Below the pieces are notes generated by a model. The model made no database searches. It was not told where the DNA came from and saw only the letters and a list, made by a program, of their open reading frames with translations. DNA of 64,000 bases from Saccharothrix carnea (GTDB lineage Bacteria > Actinomycetota > Actinomycetes > Mycobacteriales > Pseudonocardiaceae), in assembly GCF_003014735.1 (NCBI RefSeq), contig NZ_PYAX01000007.1, forward strand, positions 488,425-552,424. Reading direction: 5' to 3'. Shown here one piece after another: positions 33,062 through 44,178 of this stretch (positions are counted from its first letter, which is position 1; each line of letters starts with the position of its first letter). Both the position numbers and the translations under genes were made by a program.

Positions 33062-35903
33062 CCGTGACCGACGATCCGCCGCACACGTGGCGCAGCACGC
33101 CGCCGCCGCGCGCGACGACCGCAAGGTCTACAGCAAGCGCGGACGCCGCCTGCCGGGCGAGCAGTCCGTGCCGAGCTACACACCGTCGATCGCCGCGCGC
33201 AGCATCGACGGCCACCTGCTGCGCACCGGCCAGGAGGTCTACGCCTGGTACCGGCTCGCGCCGCAGCGCTGGTCGTTCCGGTCGGACTCGCAGCGGCAGG
33301 ACCTGATCGCGGCGATCGCGGGCCAGTACGCCGAGCTGCAGGGCCGCTGGATGCACCTGCGCGTGACCAACCGGCCGTACCCGATCCGGATGTGGGCCGA
33401 GGCGCACGTGCACAACGCCGTGCGCCGGCTGCCGGACACGCCCGGCACGCTGAGCTTCGACGACTACATGGTCGGCGAGCAGCAGCAGCTGATGGGCCGG
33501 TCGATGGCCGAGAAGGAGGTCTACCTCGGCGTCCAGGTGCAGACCCGCAACATGATGGACCGCGCGGTCGAACGCGCCGCGCCCGTGCTGCGCAAGGTGT
33601 TCCCGGACGCGGTGGACGCCGAGCTGGTCGCGATCGAGTCCGAGATCGACCACCTCGACCAGGTGATCGGCTCCGCCGGCCTGGAAGGGCGCCCGGCCAC
33701 GGCCGAGGAGATGTCCTGGCTGATGCACCGGTCGTGCTCGCTGGGCCTGCCCGCGCCGCGCAACCTGCCCGCCGTGCCGGGTGCGCCGTGGGAGCCGGAG
33801 GACCTGGCGTCGTTCACCGACGCGGCGGACTTCCACCAGGAGCCCTACTCGCCGACGGTGACGGTGCGTGGTCGCACGGGGTCGAACGCGGGCATCAAGC
33901 GGCACGTCGCCGTGCTCACCGTGGGCCTGATGCACGGCCTGCAGATCCCCGAGCAGGACGACCCGTGGGTGCAGCGGTCGGACCGGCTGCCCGCCGCCGT
34001 CGAGTGGTCGGCGCGGATCTACGTGCGGCGTCCCGAAGAGGTCTCCGGCGAGTTGCAGCGGCAGATGAGCAAGGTGCGCTCACAGGTCCGCCACTACACC
34101 GACGAGCACGAGCTGGACCCGCCGCAGTCGTTGGCGCGCCAGGCGTCGCGGGTGCTGGAGATCGACGACGAGATGACGTCGGGCTTCACCGCCCTGGGCA
34201 CGCGGGTGCGCAGCTGGTGGCGCCTGGCGGTGTCCGGGCCGACCGAGCGCGAGGCGTTGCGGCTGGCCCAGGGCCTGCTCGACCTCTACAAGCCGAAGGT
34301 GGCCATCGAGCACCCCGAGGCGCAGTACGCGATCGCGCGGGAGTTCATCCCGGGCGAGCCGCTGTCGTCGTCGGCCTACCTGCGGCGCGGCTCGGTGCTG
34401 TGGGCGGCGTCCGCGGTGCCGACCGCGACGGCCGAGGTGGGTGACCGGCGCGGCATCCTGCTCGGCGAGACGGTGACCGCGACCCGCCGCCCGGTGGCGT
34501 GGGACCCGTGGATGGCGCAGGAGCTGCGCGACTCGTCCGGCCTGACCGCGATGGTCGCCGGGCTGGGCGCGGGCAAGTCGTTCCTCGGCGGCGGCATCGT
34601 CTACAAGACGTTGCGCGCCGGGGCGCACTGGACGCTGCTCGACCCGTCCGGCCCGCTGGCGGCGCTGTGCGAGCTGCCCGAGCTCAAGCCGTACGCCCGG
34701 CCGATCAACCTGCTCAACGCGCAGGCGGGCATCCTCAACCCGTACCGGGTGGTGGCCGAGCCGCAACTGGACCACTTCGTGGACGAGGAGGACCCGGAAC
34801 GGGCGTGGCGGCGGGAACGCGCGCTGGCCGCGGCCACCCGGCGCCGCCTCGTGCTGGACGTGCTGTCGGGCCTGCTGCCGTTCGAGGTGGCCCGGTTGCC
34901 GCAGACCCGGATCGTGCTGCTGCGCGCGGTCCGCACGGTCGGCGGACGGCCCGACGCCCACCCCGGCATGGTGTTCGAGGCGCTGCGGCGTGATTCGAGC
35001 GAGCACCACGAGCACGCCGTCGTGGTCGCCGACTTCCTCGACGAGATGCGGGAGCGCATGTCGCTGCTCATCCCCGAGCAGGACGCGGACCCGTACAACG
35101 AGGTGCGCGACGACCGGTTGACCGTGCTGACCATGGCGGGGCTGAACCTGCCGAAGGACGGCGTCGGCCGCGAGCACTGGACGGACGCGGAAGCGCTCGG
35201 CGTGGAGATGCTCAACCTCGCCGCGTGGCTGACCCAGCGGTCGATCTACGAGCGGCCGAAGGACCTGCGCAAGGGCGTCTGGATCGACGAGGCGTTCTTC
35301 CTGTCCGAGGTGCCCACGGGCCGCGTGCTGATGAACCGCTTCGCCCGCGACTCCCGCAAGTGGAACGTCCGCGTGCTGCTGTCGTCCCAGATCCCGGCGG
35401 ACTTCCTCAAGATCCAGGGTTTCGTGACGCTGCTCGACTCGGTGTTCGTCGGCCGGTTGGACGACGACCAGGCCCAGGCGGACGCGTTGCGCCTGCTCAA
35501 GGTGCCGATCGGGGCGGGCTACGAGCAGGTCGTGGCGTCACTGGGCCGTCGACCGGGAGGTGTCCGCACCAACCTCGAACGCGACCGCGCGCCGCGCCAG
35601 TTCATCTTCGGTGACGGCGCGGGTGGCGTGGAGCGCATCCGCATCGACTTCTCCGGGCCGCACCTGGAGCACCTGCGCAACGCCCTCGACACCACTCCGG
35701 ACGCCCTGCGCGACGGCGCCGAGCCGACCGACGTCGAGGTCTCCTCCCCACCGCAGGACCCGTTCGCGTACGCCGAGCAGTACACCGACGAGTACGACGA
35801 CGAGCTGGCCGCCGACCTCGAGGTCGGCCTGACCGACGAGCTGGTCGACTCGGCGCACGGCGAGGGAGGAAACCGCCGAACGGGCCGGGAAGGTCGCGCA
35901 TGA
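33042..35903 (+). CDS. VirB4/TraC-type ATPase of a type IV secretion-like system
   Basis: The 953-aa product resembles the SCO6880 family. The N-terminal 480 residues are the VirB4 structural part (starting near PSYTPSIAARSIDGHLLRTG). Walker A GLGAGKS lies near residue 508 (TAMVAGLGAGKSFLGG) and Walker B near 747 (KGVWIDEAFFL). The C-terminus is acidic. It would energise pilus or translocation-channel assembly on the inner membrane face. GGAGG lies 6 bases before the GTG, which fixes the start inside the previous gene. Confidence 0.85.
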   Translation: MFGRRRDRDRRSAAHVAQHAAAARDDRKVYSKRGRRLPGEQSVPSYTPSIAARSIDGHLLRTGQEVYAWYRLAPQRWSFRSDSQRQDLIAAIAGQYAELQGRWMHLRVTNRPYPIRMWAEAHVHNAVRRLPDTPGTLSFDDYMVGEQQQLMGRSMAEKEVYLGVQVQTRNMMDRAVERAAPVLRKVFPDAVDAELVAIESEIDHLDQVIGSAGLEGRPATAEEMSWLMHRSCSLGLPAPRNLPAVPGAPWEPEDLASFTDAADFHQEPYSPTVTVRGRTGSNAGIKRHVAVLTVGLMHGLQIPEQDDPWVQRSDRLPAAVEWSARIYVRRPEEVSGELQRQMSKVRSQVRHYTDEHELDPPQSLARQASRVLEIDDEMTSGFTALGTRVRSWWRLAVSGPTEREALRLAQGLLDLYKPKVAIEHPEAQYAIAREFIPGEPLSSSAYLRRGSVLWAASAVPTATAEVGDRRGILLGETVTATRRPVAWDPWMAQELRDSSGLTAMVAGLGAGKSFLGGGIVYKTLRAGAHWTLLDPSGPLAALCELPELKPYARPINLLNAQAGILNPYRVVAEPQLDHFVDEEDPERAWRRERALAAATRRRLVLDVLSGLLPFEVARLPQTRIVLLRAVRTVGGRPDAHPGMVFEALRRDSSEHHEHAVVVADFLDEMRERMSLLIPEQDADPYNEVRDDRLTVLTMAGLNLPKDGVGREHWTDAEALGVEMLNLAAWLTQRSIYERPKDLRKGVWIDEAFFLSEVPTGRVLMNRFARDSRKWNVRVLLSSQIPADFLKIQGFVTLLDSVFVGRLDDDQAQADALRLLKVPIGAGYEQVVASLGRRPGGVRTNLERDRAPRQFIFGDGAGGVERIRIDFSGPHLEHLRNALDTTPDALRDGAEPTDVEVSSPPQDPFAYAEQYTDEYDDELAADLEVGLTDELVDSAHGEGGNRRTGREGRA

Positions 35904-35976
35904 GCGAGCTCGCGAGTGAATCGTTGAACACGGTGCTTTGTGCTCTTGCCACGCCGAGCCCTGGCGAGGTGTGTGC

Positions 35977-37881
35977 ATGAGCACCCTCTTCTTGGTGGCG
36001 CTGGTCGCCGTCGCGCTCTATGCGCGACGGCGATTCAGACACGCTCAAGAGCACGCGGTGGCACACGGCCGACCGGCGCGCGCCCGCTGGCGCGCGATGG
36101 CCGTGGTGCTGGCGATCGTCGGCCTCCAGGTCGTCATCGGCGCCACGCCCGCCAGCGCCGCGCCGTGCGGTGAAGCGCCCAACCCCGAGCGGCCCGGCTC
36201 GGGCATGGTCGGCGCGATCGACCCGCCGATCGGCAACGGCCTGCCGGAGACGCCGTACCTGACCTACGGCTACGCGGGCATGGTCTGGCACACCTACCAG
36301 GAGAAGTGCCTGGTGCCCAACGCCACCCCGGTGCTGGACACCTGGATGGGCAACGAGCTGTTCAACGTCGGCAAGAACATCGTCGGCGCGACGAACGCCC
36401 TGCACTACACGGTCGTCGGCCAGGGTCTGCTGCAGCCGCTGGACGAGGCGGTCAAGACCGGCGTCCAGAAGGTCTACGACAACGTCTACCTGCGCTGGTT
36501 CGGCCTGGTCGCGCTGATCCTGGCGGTGCTGATGTTCCGCCAGATCTGGCAGGGCGACCTGGCGTCGATCAGCAAGCGCGGGCTGTGGGCGCTGGCCGCG
36601 ATGTGGCTGGCGACGTCCACCCTGGCGCTGCCCCAGTTCTACAACTTCCTCGACAGCACGCTGGTCACCAAGACCTCGGAGATCCAAGCCGGGTTCATCG
36701 ACGTGGACGCCGACCAGGACACCCTGGACAAGCTACCCACGGACCTGCACACGACCGTGGTCTACCAGAGCTGGCTGCGCGGCGAGTTCGGCGCGCCCGA
36801 CGCGCCGCAGGCGAAGGACTTCGGGCCGAGGCTGCTGGGCGCGCAGGCGTGGACGGTGCAGGAACTCGCCGACCACAAGGACGGCGACCAGGCCGCGCTC
36901 GACGCCAAGAAGGCCGAGTACAAGAACATCTACGCGCAGCTCGGCCCGACCAAGGGCTACTTCAGCGGCGAGGACGGTGGCCGCACGGGCGCCGGGTTCC
37001 TGTCGCTGCTGCAGGCCGTCGCGTTCTCGCTGTTCCAGCTGTTCGCGAAGGCCGCGGTGCTGCTGGCCCAGCTGCTGCTGCGGGTGCTCACGCTGGCCGG
37101 CCCGCTCATCGGCCTGGTCGCGCTGATCCACCACGACCTGCTGCGCAAGGTCGCGCGTGCGGCGGCCGTGACCGTGTTCAACGTGCTGGTGCTGGCGGTG
37201 CTCGCGGGCACGCACGCGCTGCTGCTCCAGGCGATCTTCAGCGCGAGCGGGTTGACGCTGCTGACCAAGGCGCTGCTGGGCCTGATGCTCACCCTGGTCT
37301 GCTTCATGGTCGGCAAACCGCTGCGTCGGATGTGGCAGATGGTGGAGATGTCTGTCGGTTCGGCGAGCAATGCGCTGCCAATGCGCGGCGGGGTCCTGTC
37401 GAGGCTGCGGAAGAAGAAGGAAGGGCCTTCGCCGCAGGAGGAGTTCTGGGACACCGTGCGCGAAACGGACCCGGACGGGCCCGAGGTGCCGCAGCGGGAC
37501 CGGCGGCGGGTGCGGCCCGAGGCGGCCAACCCCGTGGCGGCGACCGCGCAGCGGTTGGACCGGGCCGGGAACAGCGTCGGCGAGCTGGGTGTCGGCTCCA
37601 CCGGCCGCAACGGTGCGGCGGCGTTGCCGTCCGGCGGGTTCGGCGGGCAGGCGGCGTTGCCGTCCGGGCGGTCCCGGGTGGTCGACGCGCCGCCCGTCGC
37701 CGACCGGAACTACGACCGGCTGGACGACGCGGTGCTGGTGCCGTCACGGGTGAACGGTCGGGTCGTGGACGCGCCCACCTCCGTGCCGGGGCCGCGGCGG
37801 GCCGAGACGGAGGTCGTGGCGGGACGGCAGGTCCACGTGATCTACCGGCCGTCACGCGGGCTTGAGGTCAGGGACAGCTGA
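35977..37881 (+). CDS. Polytopic membrane protein, VirB6/TrbL-like
   Basis: The 634-aa product has an N-terminal signal/TM region (two hydrophobic segments, the second ending PASAAPCG), a loop, then clusters of TM helices at about 165-185, 195-215, 345-375, 380-400 and 410-450, and a long soluble tail rich in Arg, Gly, Ala and Pro. This layout fits the VirB6/TrbL channel component. Position directly after the VirB4-like ATPase supports that. The ATG at 35977 follows CGAGGTGTG. It overlaps the next start (TGATG). Confidence 0.7.
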   Translation: MSTLFLVALVAVALYARRRFRHAQEHAVAHGRPARARWRAMAVVLAIVGLQVVIGATPASAAPCGEAPNPERPGSGMVGAIDPPIGNGLPETPYLTYGYAGMVWHTYQEKCLVPNATPVLDTWMGNELFNVGKNIVGATNALHYTVVGQGLLQPLDEAVKTGVQKVYDNVYLRWFGLVALILAVLMFRQIWQGDLASISKRGLWALAAMWLATSTLALPQFYNFLDSTLVTKTSEIQAGFIDVDADQDTLDKLPTDLHTTVVYQSWLRGEFGAPDAPQAKDFGPRLLGAQAWTVQELADHKDGDQAALDAKKAEYKNIYAQLGPTKGYFSGEDGGRTGAGFLSLLQAVAFSLFQLFAKAAVLLAQLLLRVLTLAGPLIGLVALIHHDLLRKVARAAAVTVFNVLVLAVLAGTHALLLQAIFSASGLTLLTKALLGLMLTLVCFMVGKPLRRMWQMVEMSVGSASNALPMRGGVLSRLRKKKEGPSPQEEFWDTVRETDPDGPEVPQRDRRRVRPEAANPVAATAQRLDRAGNSVGELGVGSTGRNGAAALPSGGFGGQAALPSGRSRVVDAPPVADRNYDRLDDAVLVPSRVNGRVVDAPTSVPGPRRAETEVVAGRQVHVIYRPSRGLEVRDS

Positions 37882-38489
37882 TGCCGATCCGCACCAATCG
37901 CGGCCGCGCGGCCGTGTACCGACGCCTGTGGGGCTGGCCGTTGCGCTCGCCCCGCCACCTGGTGGCCACGATCGTCGGCGTGGTCGTCCTGGTCACGACG
38001 ATCAGCGTGGTCATCCCGAACGCGATCAAGCCGCGCGGCGGCAGCGGCACGGCGGGCGCCACGTCCACCACCACCAAGCCCGGTGGCGGCGGCAGCCAGA
38101 TCGGCGTGCTGCCCACCGTCACGTCCACCCCGCTGCCGACCAAGGCGCCGAGCCCCACGGCCGCGCCCAGCTCGGCGCCGGTGAACCCCAACGCGCAGCT
38201 GGTCGCCGACATGTGGGTCGACGCGTTCGGCGCCTACCAGCCGGGCAAGACGACCAAGGAGCAGTGGCTGGCCGGGCTGGAGCCGCACACGTCGGACGAG
38301 AAGTTCCCCGCGCTGGAGTCGGTCGACCCGGCGAACGTGCCCGCGGTGGTCGACCAGCCGGTCAAGGCCATCAAGTCGTTCACCGATTCGGCGGAGTTCG
38401 AGGCGAAGCTCGAAGACGGCAGGCTGATCGTCACGGTGGCGAAGCTCCCCGAGGGCTGGGTCGTGACCGAGTGGACCAAGGTGGGGTGA
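37881..38489 (+). CDS. Bitopic protein of the secretion cluster, VirB8/TcpC-like topology
   Basis: The 202-aa product has a short basic cytoplasmic start, one TM helix (LVATIVGVVVLVTTISVVIP, about 27-46), a Gly/Thr/Pro/Ser-rich linker (about 50-100) and a C-terminal domain of about 100 residues (NAQLVADMWVDAF to the end). The topology and gene order match the VirB8/TcpC class. The sequence itself is not recognised, so the assignment is contextual. Confidence 0.55.
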   Translation: MPIRTNRGRAAVYRRLWGWPLRSPRHLVATIVGVVVLVTTISVVIPNAIKPRGGSGTAGATSTTTKPGGGGSQIGVLPTVTSTPLPTKAPSPTAAPSSAPVNPNAQLVADMWVDAFGAYQPGKTTKEQWLAGLEPHTSDEKFPALESVDPANVPAVVDQPVKAIKSFTDSAEFEAKLEDGRLIVTVAKLPEGWVVTEWTKVG

Positions 38490-38490
38490 C

Positions 38491-39492
38491 ATGCTCAAGA
38501 TCGGACTGGTGGTCGTCGCGGTGGTGGCCGTGGTCGCCGTGACCGTGACCAACGGCGTGTCCACCGTGCTCAGCGAGAACACCCCTTCGGAGGAAGCCGC
38601 CGGGATCCGCATGGCGAGCTGCAACGCCTCGATCGGCCCGTGGGGCGGTGGCGGCGAGGAGAAGGGCCGCAAGGAAGCGGAACGGCTCACCGAGGAGCAG
38701 CGCACCACCGTCGCCAACATCATCTCCATCGGCCGCGAGCGCGAGCTGCCGCCGCTGGCCTGGCAGGTCGCGATCCAGGCGGGCATGACCGAGTCGGGGC
38801 TGCGCAGCCTGAACTACGGTGACCGGGACTCGCTCGGCATCTTCCAGATGCGCCCGTCGATGGGCTGGGGCACGCCGCAGCAGGTCACCGACCCGCACTA
38901 CGCGATCAACAAGTTCTACGACGTGCTGCTCAAGCTGCCGGACTGGGAGGAGCAGCGGCCGGGTGACTCGGCCCAGGACGTGGAGCGGTCGGCGTTCCCC
39001 GACCGGTACCACAACTGGGAGGCCATGGCCGCGTTCCTGATCAGCAAGGAAGGCGACGTGAGCGACCCGGCGGGCTGCGGTGAGAGCGTCGGCGACTACC
39101 TGCTCGCGTCGAACGCGGCGGGCACCGCGATCGAGTTCACGAAGGAGCAGCTGGGCGAGCCGTACCTGTGGGGCGGCAACGGCCCGGACGCGTGGGACTG
39201 CTCGGGCATCCTGGTCAAGGCGTTCGCCAAGGCGGGCGTGAAGATCCCGCGGGTGGCGAACGACCAGTACATGTCCGGTGGCGCGTACCTGCCGGTGCGC
39301 GAGGCGAAGGCCGGTGACCTGATCTTCTGGGCCACCAACCCGGCCAACCCGGTCACCGTGCACCACGTGGCGATGTACCTGGGCAACGACGAGTACATCC
39401 ACGCGCCGCAGACCGGTGACGTGGTGAAGATCAGCAAGGTCAACTGGGACTACCACGAGTTGATGCCGCTGGCCGTCCGGCCGGGCGTGTAG
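38491..39492 (+). CDS. Lytic transglycosylase + NlpC/P60 cell-wall hydrolase
   Basis: The 333-aa product has an N-terminal signal anchor (LKIGLVVVAVVAVVAVTVT). A transglycosylase-like domain carries the candidate catalytic Glu in MTESGLRSLN and the GIFQMRPSMGWG loop. An NlpC/P60 domain has nucleophile Cys in DAWDCSGILV, His in VHHVAMYLG and a third polar residue in YIHAPQTG. Conjugative systems of Gram-positives carry just such a two-domain hydrolase (VirB1-like role) to open the wall for the channel. It starts 1 base after the previous stop region. Confidence 0.85.
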   Translation: MLKIGLVVVAVVAVVAVTVTNGVSTVLSENTPSEEAAGIRMASCNASIGPWGGGGEEKGRKEAERLTEEQRTTVANIISIGRERELPPLAWQVAIQAGMTESGLRSLNYGDRDSLGIFQMRPSMGWGTPQQVTDPHYAINKFYDVLLKLPDWEEQRPGDSAQDVERSAFPDRYHNWEAMAAFLISKEGDVSDPAGCGESVGDYLLASNAAGTAIEFTKEQLGEPYLWGGNGPDAWDCSGILVKAFAKAGVKIPRVANDQYMSGGAYLPVREAKAGDLIFWATNPANPVTVHHVAMYLGNDEYIHAPQTGDVVKISKVNWDYHELMPLAVRPGV

Positions 39493-39504
39493 GGAGGCAC
39501 GACG

Positions 39505-40032
39505 GTGTTCAACCACGAACCCATCCAGCGGCACGCCGGGCCGCCCGCGTCCAGCACCCCGACGCGGGACTACCTCAACACCCGGCCGCCGGGCACCGAC
39601 CAGTCGTACGCGGTGCTGCCGCGGTCGCTGGTCGAGGCGATGCCGCTGCCGTGGCAGCAGCAGATGGCGCACCTGCTGGCCGATTTCCACCGCGCGTACG
39701 CGCACCTCAACTGGCCGGTGTACCGGGTCGTGCCGTCGCGGGTGGAACGGCTGGTCGACCTGGACGAGGACCAGCTGGCCGAGGTCGGCGCGATCGTCGA
39801 GATCGACTCGGACGGCGAGCTGGTCTACCGGGACCGCAGCGGCGCGCTGATCGACGACCCGGAGCACCGCACGGTGCTGGTGTCGGTGCTCGACCCGATC
39901 CCGGGCGAGTTCGCCAACGCCAACCAGAACACCCCGCCGCGCGGCTTCCCCCAGCCGCCGGTGGTGCCGCAGCCGACCTACCCGCAGTCGGGTCCGGTGC
40001 CCGTGCAGGCGCCCCAACCGCCCCAGTGGTGA
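39505..40032 (+). CDS. Hypothetical protein, last gene of the secretion-like cluster
   Basis: The 175-aa soluble product has a central conserved-looking part (SYAVLPRSLVEAMPLPWQQQ, then AYAHLNWPVYRVVPSRVERL) and an acidic middle (VDLDEDQLAEVGAIVEIDSDGE). A Pro/Gln-rich tail follows (about 140-175). No TM helix and no family recognised. The start is GTG after AGGGAGG. Co-directional tight spacing ties it to the hydrolase gene. Confidence 0.65.
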   Translation: MFNHEPIQRHAGPPASSTPTRDYLNTRPPGTDQSYAVLPRSLVEAMPLPWQQQMAHLLADFHRAYAHLNWPVYRVVPSRVERLVDLDEDQLAEVGAIVEIDSDGELVYRDRSGALIDDPEHRTVLVSVLDPIPGEFANANQNTPPRGFPQPPVVPQPTYPQSGPVPVQAPQPPQW

Positions 40033-40038
40033 ACATGA

Positions 40039-40056
40039 CATGCGCTCCGGCGCATG
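40039..40056. terminator. Short hairpin after the secretion-like cluster
   Basis: CATGCGC-TCCG-GCGCATG forms a perfect 7-bp stem with a 4-base loop, 7 bases after the last stop of the cluster. It may terminate the cluster or shape the leader of the next small gene. Confidence 0.45.
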
Positions 40057-40069
40057 GAAACCTGGGGGC

Positions 40070-40258
40070 ATGGCTTCTGACCCGAACGCTTGGTACTACT
40101 GCCTGACCCACCAGACGGTCGAGCGCGGTGTGGGCTGCCGGGGCGGGGACCGCATGGGTCCCTACCCGGACGAGGCCACCGCGCAGCGCGCGCTGGAGCT
40201 GGCACGGGAGCGGACGAAAGCCGAGGACAAGGCCGATAAGGAGTGGGGTAAGCGCTGA
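40070..40258 (+). CDS. Conserved small actinobacterial protein
   Basis: The 62-aa product reads NAWYYCLTHQTVE, then CRGGDRMGPYPDEATAQRAL, then a charged helix (LARERTKAEDKADKEWGKR). I recall the pattern WYYC-x2-H...C-x3-DR-x-GPYPD from small mycobacterial and nocardial proteins. The two Cys and one His could bind a metal. The end resembles a SPOR-like helix. Function unknown. CTGGGGGC precedes the ATG. Confidence 0.75.
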   Translation: MASDPNAWYYCLTHQTVERGVGCRGGDRMGPYPDEATAQRALELARERTKAEDKADKEWGKR

Positions 40259-40279
40259 GGCCGGCTTAGGGTGCACCCC

Positions 40280-41686
40280 ATGGTGATCCGCACCGGCCGA
40301 GCGGACCTGGACTTCGGCGGAATCCGGACCGAGTTCGGCCTGCCCGACGAGTTCCCGGCCGCCGCGCTGGCCGAGGCGCAGGCCGCGGTGTCGCGCGACG
40401 TCGGCCGGGACGACCGCGAGGACGCGACCGGGCTGCCGTTCGTGACCATCGACCCGCCCGGCGCGAAGGACCTGGACCAGGCGCTGCTGGTGCAGCGGGT
40501 CGGGTCCGGGTTCCGGGTGCACTACGCGATCGCCGACCTCGGCGCGTTCGTGGTGCCCGGCGGCGCGCTGGACACCGAGGTGCGCAAGCGCGGCCAGACG
40601 CTGTACCTGCCCGATGGCAACGTGCCGCTGCACCCGCCGGTGCTGTCCGAGGGCGCGGCGAGCCTGCTGCCCGGGCAGACGCGGCCGTCGGTGCTGTGGA
40701 CGTTCGAGTGCGGCCCGGACGGCGAGCCGACCGAGGTGCGGGTGCGCCGGGCGATGGTGCGTTCGACGGCGCAGTTCGACTACGAGGGCGTGCAGGCGCA
40801 GTTCGACGCGGGCACGCCGCACCCGTCGATCGAGGCGCTGCCCGATTTCGGCCGGTTGCGGCGGGAACGCGCGGCCGAGCGCGGTGCGGTCGAGCTGCAG
40901 CTACCGGAGCAGGAGATCGTGCCGAACGGCGACGGCGACTGGAAGCTCGCGGTCCGGCCGCGGGCCGACGTGGACGCCTGGAACGCGGAGATCTCCCTGC
41001 TCACCGGCATGTCCGCGGCGAAGATCATGCTGGCCGCGAAGGTGGGTGTGCTGCGCACGCTGCCGGACGCGGACGACGGCGCGGTGGACGCGTTGCGGCG
41101 GTCCGCGCACGCGCTGGGCGTGCCGTGGCCGGACGGCGTGACACCGTCGCGGCTGCTCGCGGGCCTGGACCCGAGCCGGCCGGAGGCGTTGGCGCTGTTC
41201 GTGGACGCCACCAGGCTGCTGCGCGGCGCGGGCTACACGGCGTTCAACGGCGAGGTGCCCGCCGTCTCCACGCACGCGGGCCTGGCCGCGCCGTACACGC
41301 ACGTGACCGCGCCGCTGCGCCGACTGGTGGACCGGTTCGCCACCGAGGTGTGCCTGGCCGTGACGGCGGGGCAGGACGTGCCCGAGTGGCTGACCAAGGC
41401 GTTGCCGCTGCTGCCGGGCCTGATGGGCGGTTCGGACGCGCTGGCGGGCAAGGTCGACCGGGCGTGCCTGGACCAGGTCGAGGCGTGGGTGCTGGCCGAC
41501 CGGGTGGGCCAGTCGTTCGAGGCGGTCGTGCTGCGGGCGGACGCGAACGGCGCCGACGTCTTCGTCGCCCAACCGCCCGTGATGGGCCGCTGCACGGGCG
41601 AGGACCTGCCGGAGGGCGAGCGGATCGCGGTGCGCCTGGTGCAGGCCGACCCGGAGCGCCGGAAGGTTGTCTTCGAACGGCTGTGA
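40280..41686 (+). CDS. RNB-domain 3'-5' exoribonuclease (RNase II/R type)
   Basis: The 468-aa product has the RNB catalytic core with the aspartate cluster in VTIDPPGAKDLDQALLVQR, the YAIADLGAFV segment, DTEVRKRGQTLYLPDGNVPLHP, and the late YTHVTAPLRRLVDRF motif. It is shorter than RNase R and lacks full cold-shock and S1 domains, like other actinobacterial RNB proteins. It degrades structured RNA processively. I chose the ATG at 40280, since TAGGGT lies 7 bases upstream; in-frame GTG codons at 40271 and 40283 are alternatives. Confidence 0.92.
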   Translation: MVIRTGRADLDFGGIRTEFGLPDEFPAAALAEAQAAVSRDVGRDDREDATGLPFVTIDPPGAKDLDQALLVQRVGSGFRVHYAIADLGAFVVPGGALDTEVRKRGQTLYLPDGNVPLHPPVLSEGAASLLPGQTRPSVLWTFECGPDGEPTEVRVRRAMVRSTAQFDYEGVQAQFDAGTPHPSIEALPDFGRLRRERAAERGAVELQLPEQEIVPNGDGDWKLAVRPRADVDAWNAEISLLTGMSAAKIMLAAKVGVLRTLPDADDGAVDALRRSAHALGVPWPDGVTPSRLLAGLDPSRPEALALFVDATRLLRGAGYTAFNGEVPAVSTHAGLAAPYTHVTAPLRRLVDRFATEVCLAVTAGQDVPEWLTKALPLLPGLMGGSDALAGKVDRACLDQVEAWVLADRVGQSFEAVVLRADANGADVFVAQPPVMGRCTGEDLPEGERIAVRLVQADPERRKVVFERL

Positions 41687-41738
41687 TCACGCACGCGATC
41701 GGCGGGCCCGCCCCGTTCGGCTGTGATGTGATGGCCGG

Positions 41739-42406
41739 GTGACTGAGATTCGTGAGCTCACCATCGGGGTGCTGGGCGGCACCGGAGCGCAGGGCAAGGG
41801 CTTGGCGCTGCGGTGGGCCAAGGCGGGTTTGAAGGTCGTCATCGGGTCTCGCAACGCCGACCGCGCCGAGGCCGCGGCCGAGGAGGTGCGGTCCCAGACC
41901 GGCGTCGGGCACGTCAGCGGCGCGGACAACGAGGGCTGCGCGACGCAGGCGGACGTGGTGCTGATCGCGGTGCCGTGGGACGGGCACGCGGACACCGTGG
42001 CGGCGTTGCGCGAACCGCTGCGCGGCAAGGTCGTGATCGACTGCGTGAACCCGCTCGGCTTCGACAAGCAGGGCCCGTTCGCGCTGCCCGTGCCGGAGGG
42101 CAGCGCCGCCCAGCAGGCCGCCGCGCTCCTGCCGGACTCCCGCGTCACGGCCGCGTTCCACCACGTGTCCGCGGTCAACCTGGCCGACCTGTCGATCGAG
42201 CGGGTCGACAACGACGTGCTCGTCCTCGGCGACGACCGCGAGGCCACCGACCTGGTCCGCGCGCTGGCCGAGACGATCCCCGGTTTCCGCGGCGTCTACG
42301 GCGGGCGGCTGCGCAACGCGCACCAGGTGGAGGCGTTCACCGCGAACCTCATCGCGATCAACCGGCGCTACAAGGCGCACGCCGGCCTCAAGATCACCGA
42401 CATCTG

Positions 42407-42407
<1 letters not shown>
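41739..42407 (+). CDS. npdG: NADPH-dependent F420 reductase
   Basis: The 222-aa enzyme exchanges hydride between NADP(H) and coenzyme F420. A Rossmann start GVLGGTGAQGKGLALRWAKAG is followed by VVIGSRNADRAEAAAEE, whose Ser-Arg pair binds the 2'-phosphate of NADP. The conserved CVNPLGFDKQGPFALPV and AFHHVSAVNL segments identify the family. Its presence implies the host makes F420. GTG start; it overlaps the next gene by TGATG. Confidence 0.94.
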
Positions 42408-44123
<1,716 letters not shown>

Positions 44124-44178
44124 TCAACGCCGGACCGCGCCGACCCGAGGGGCCGACGCGGCGACGACGTTCACACGA

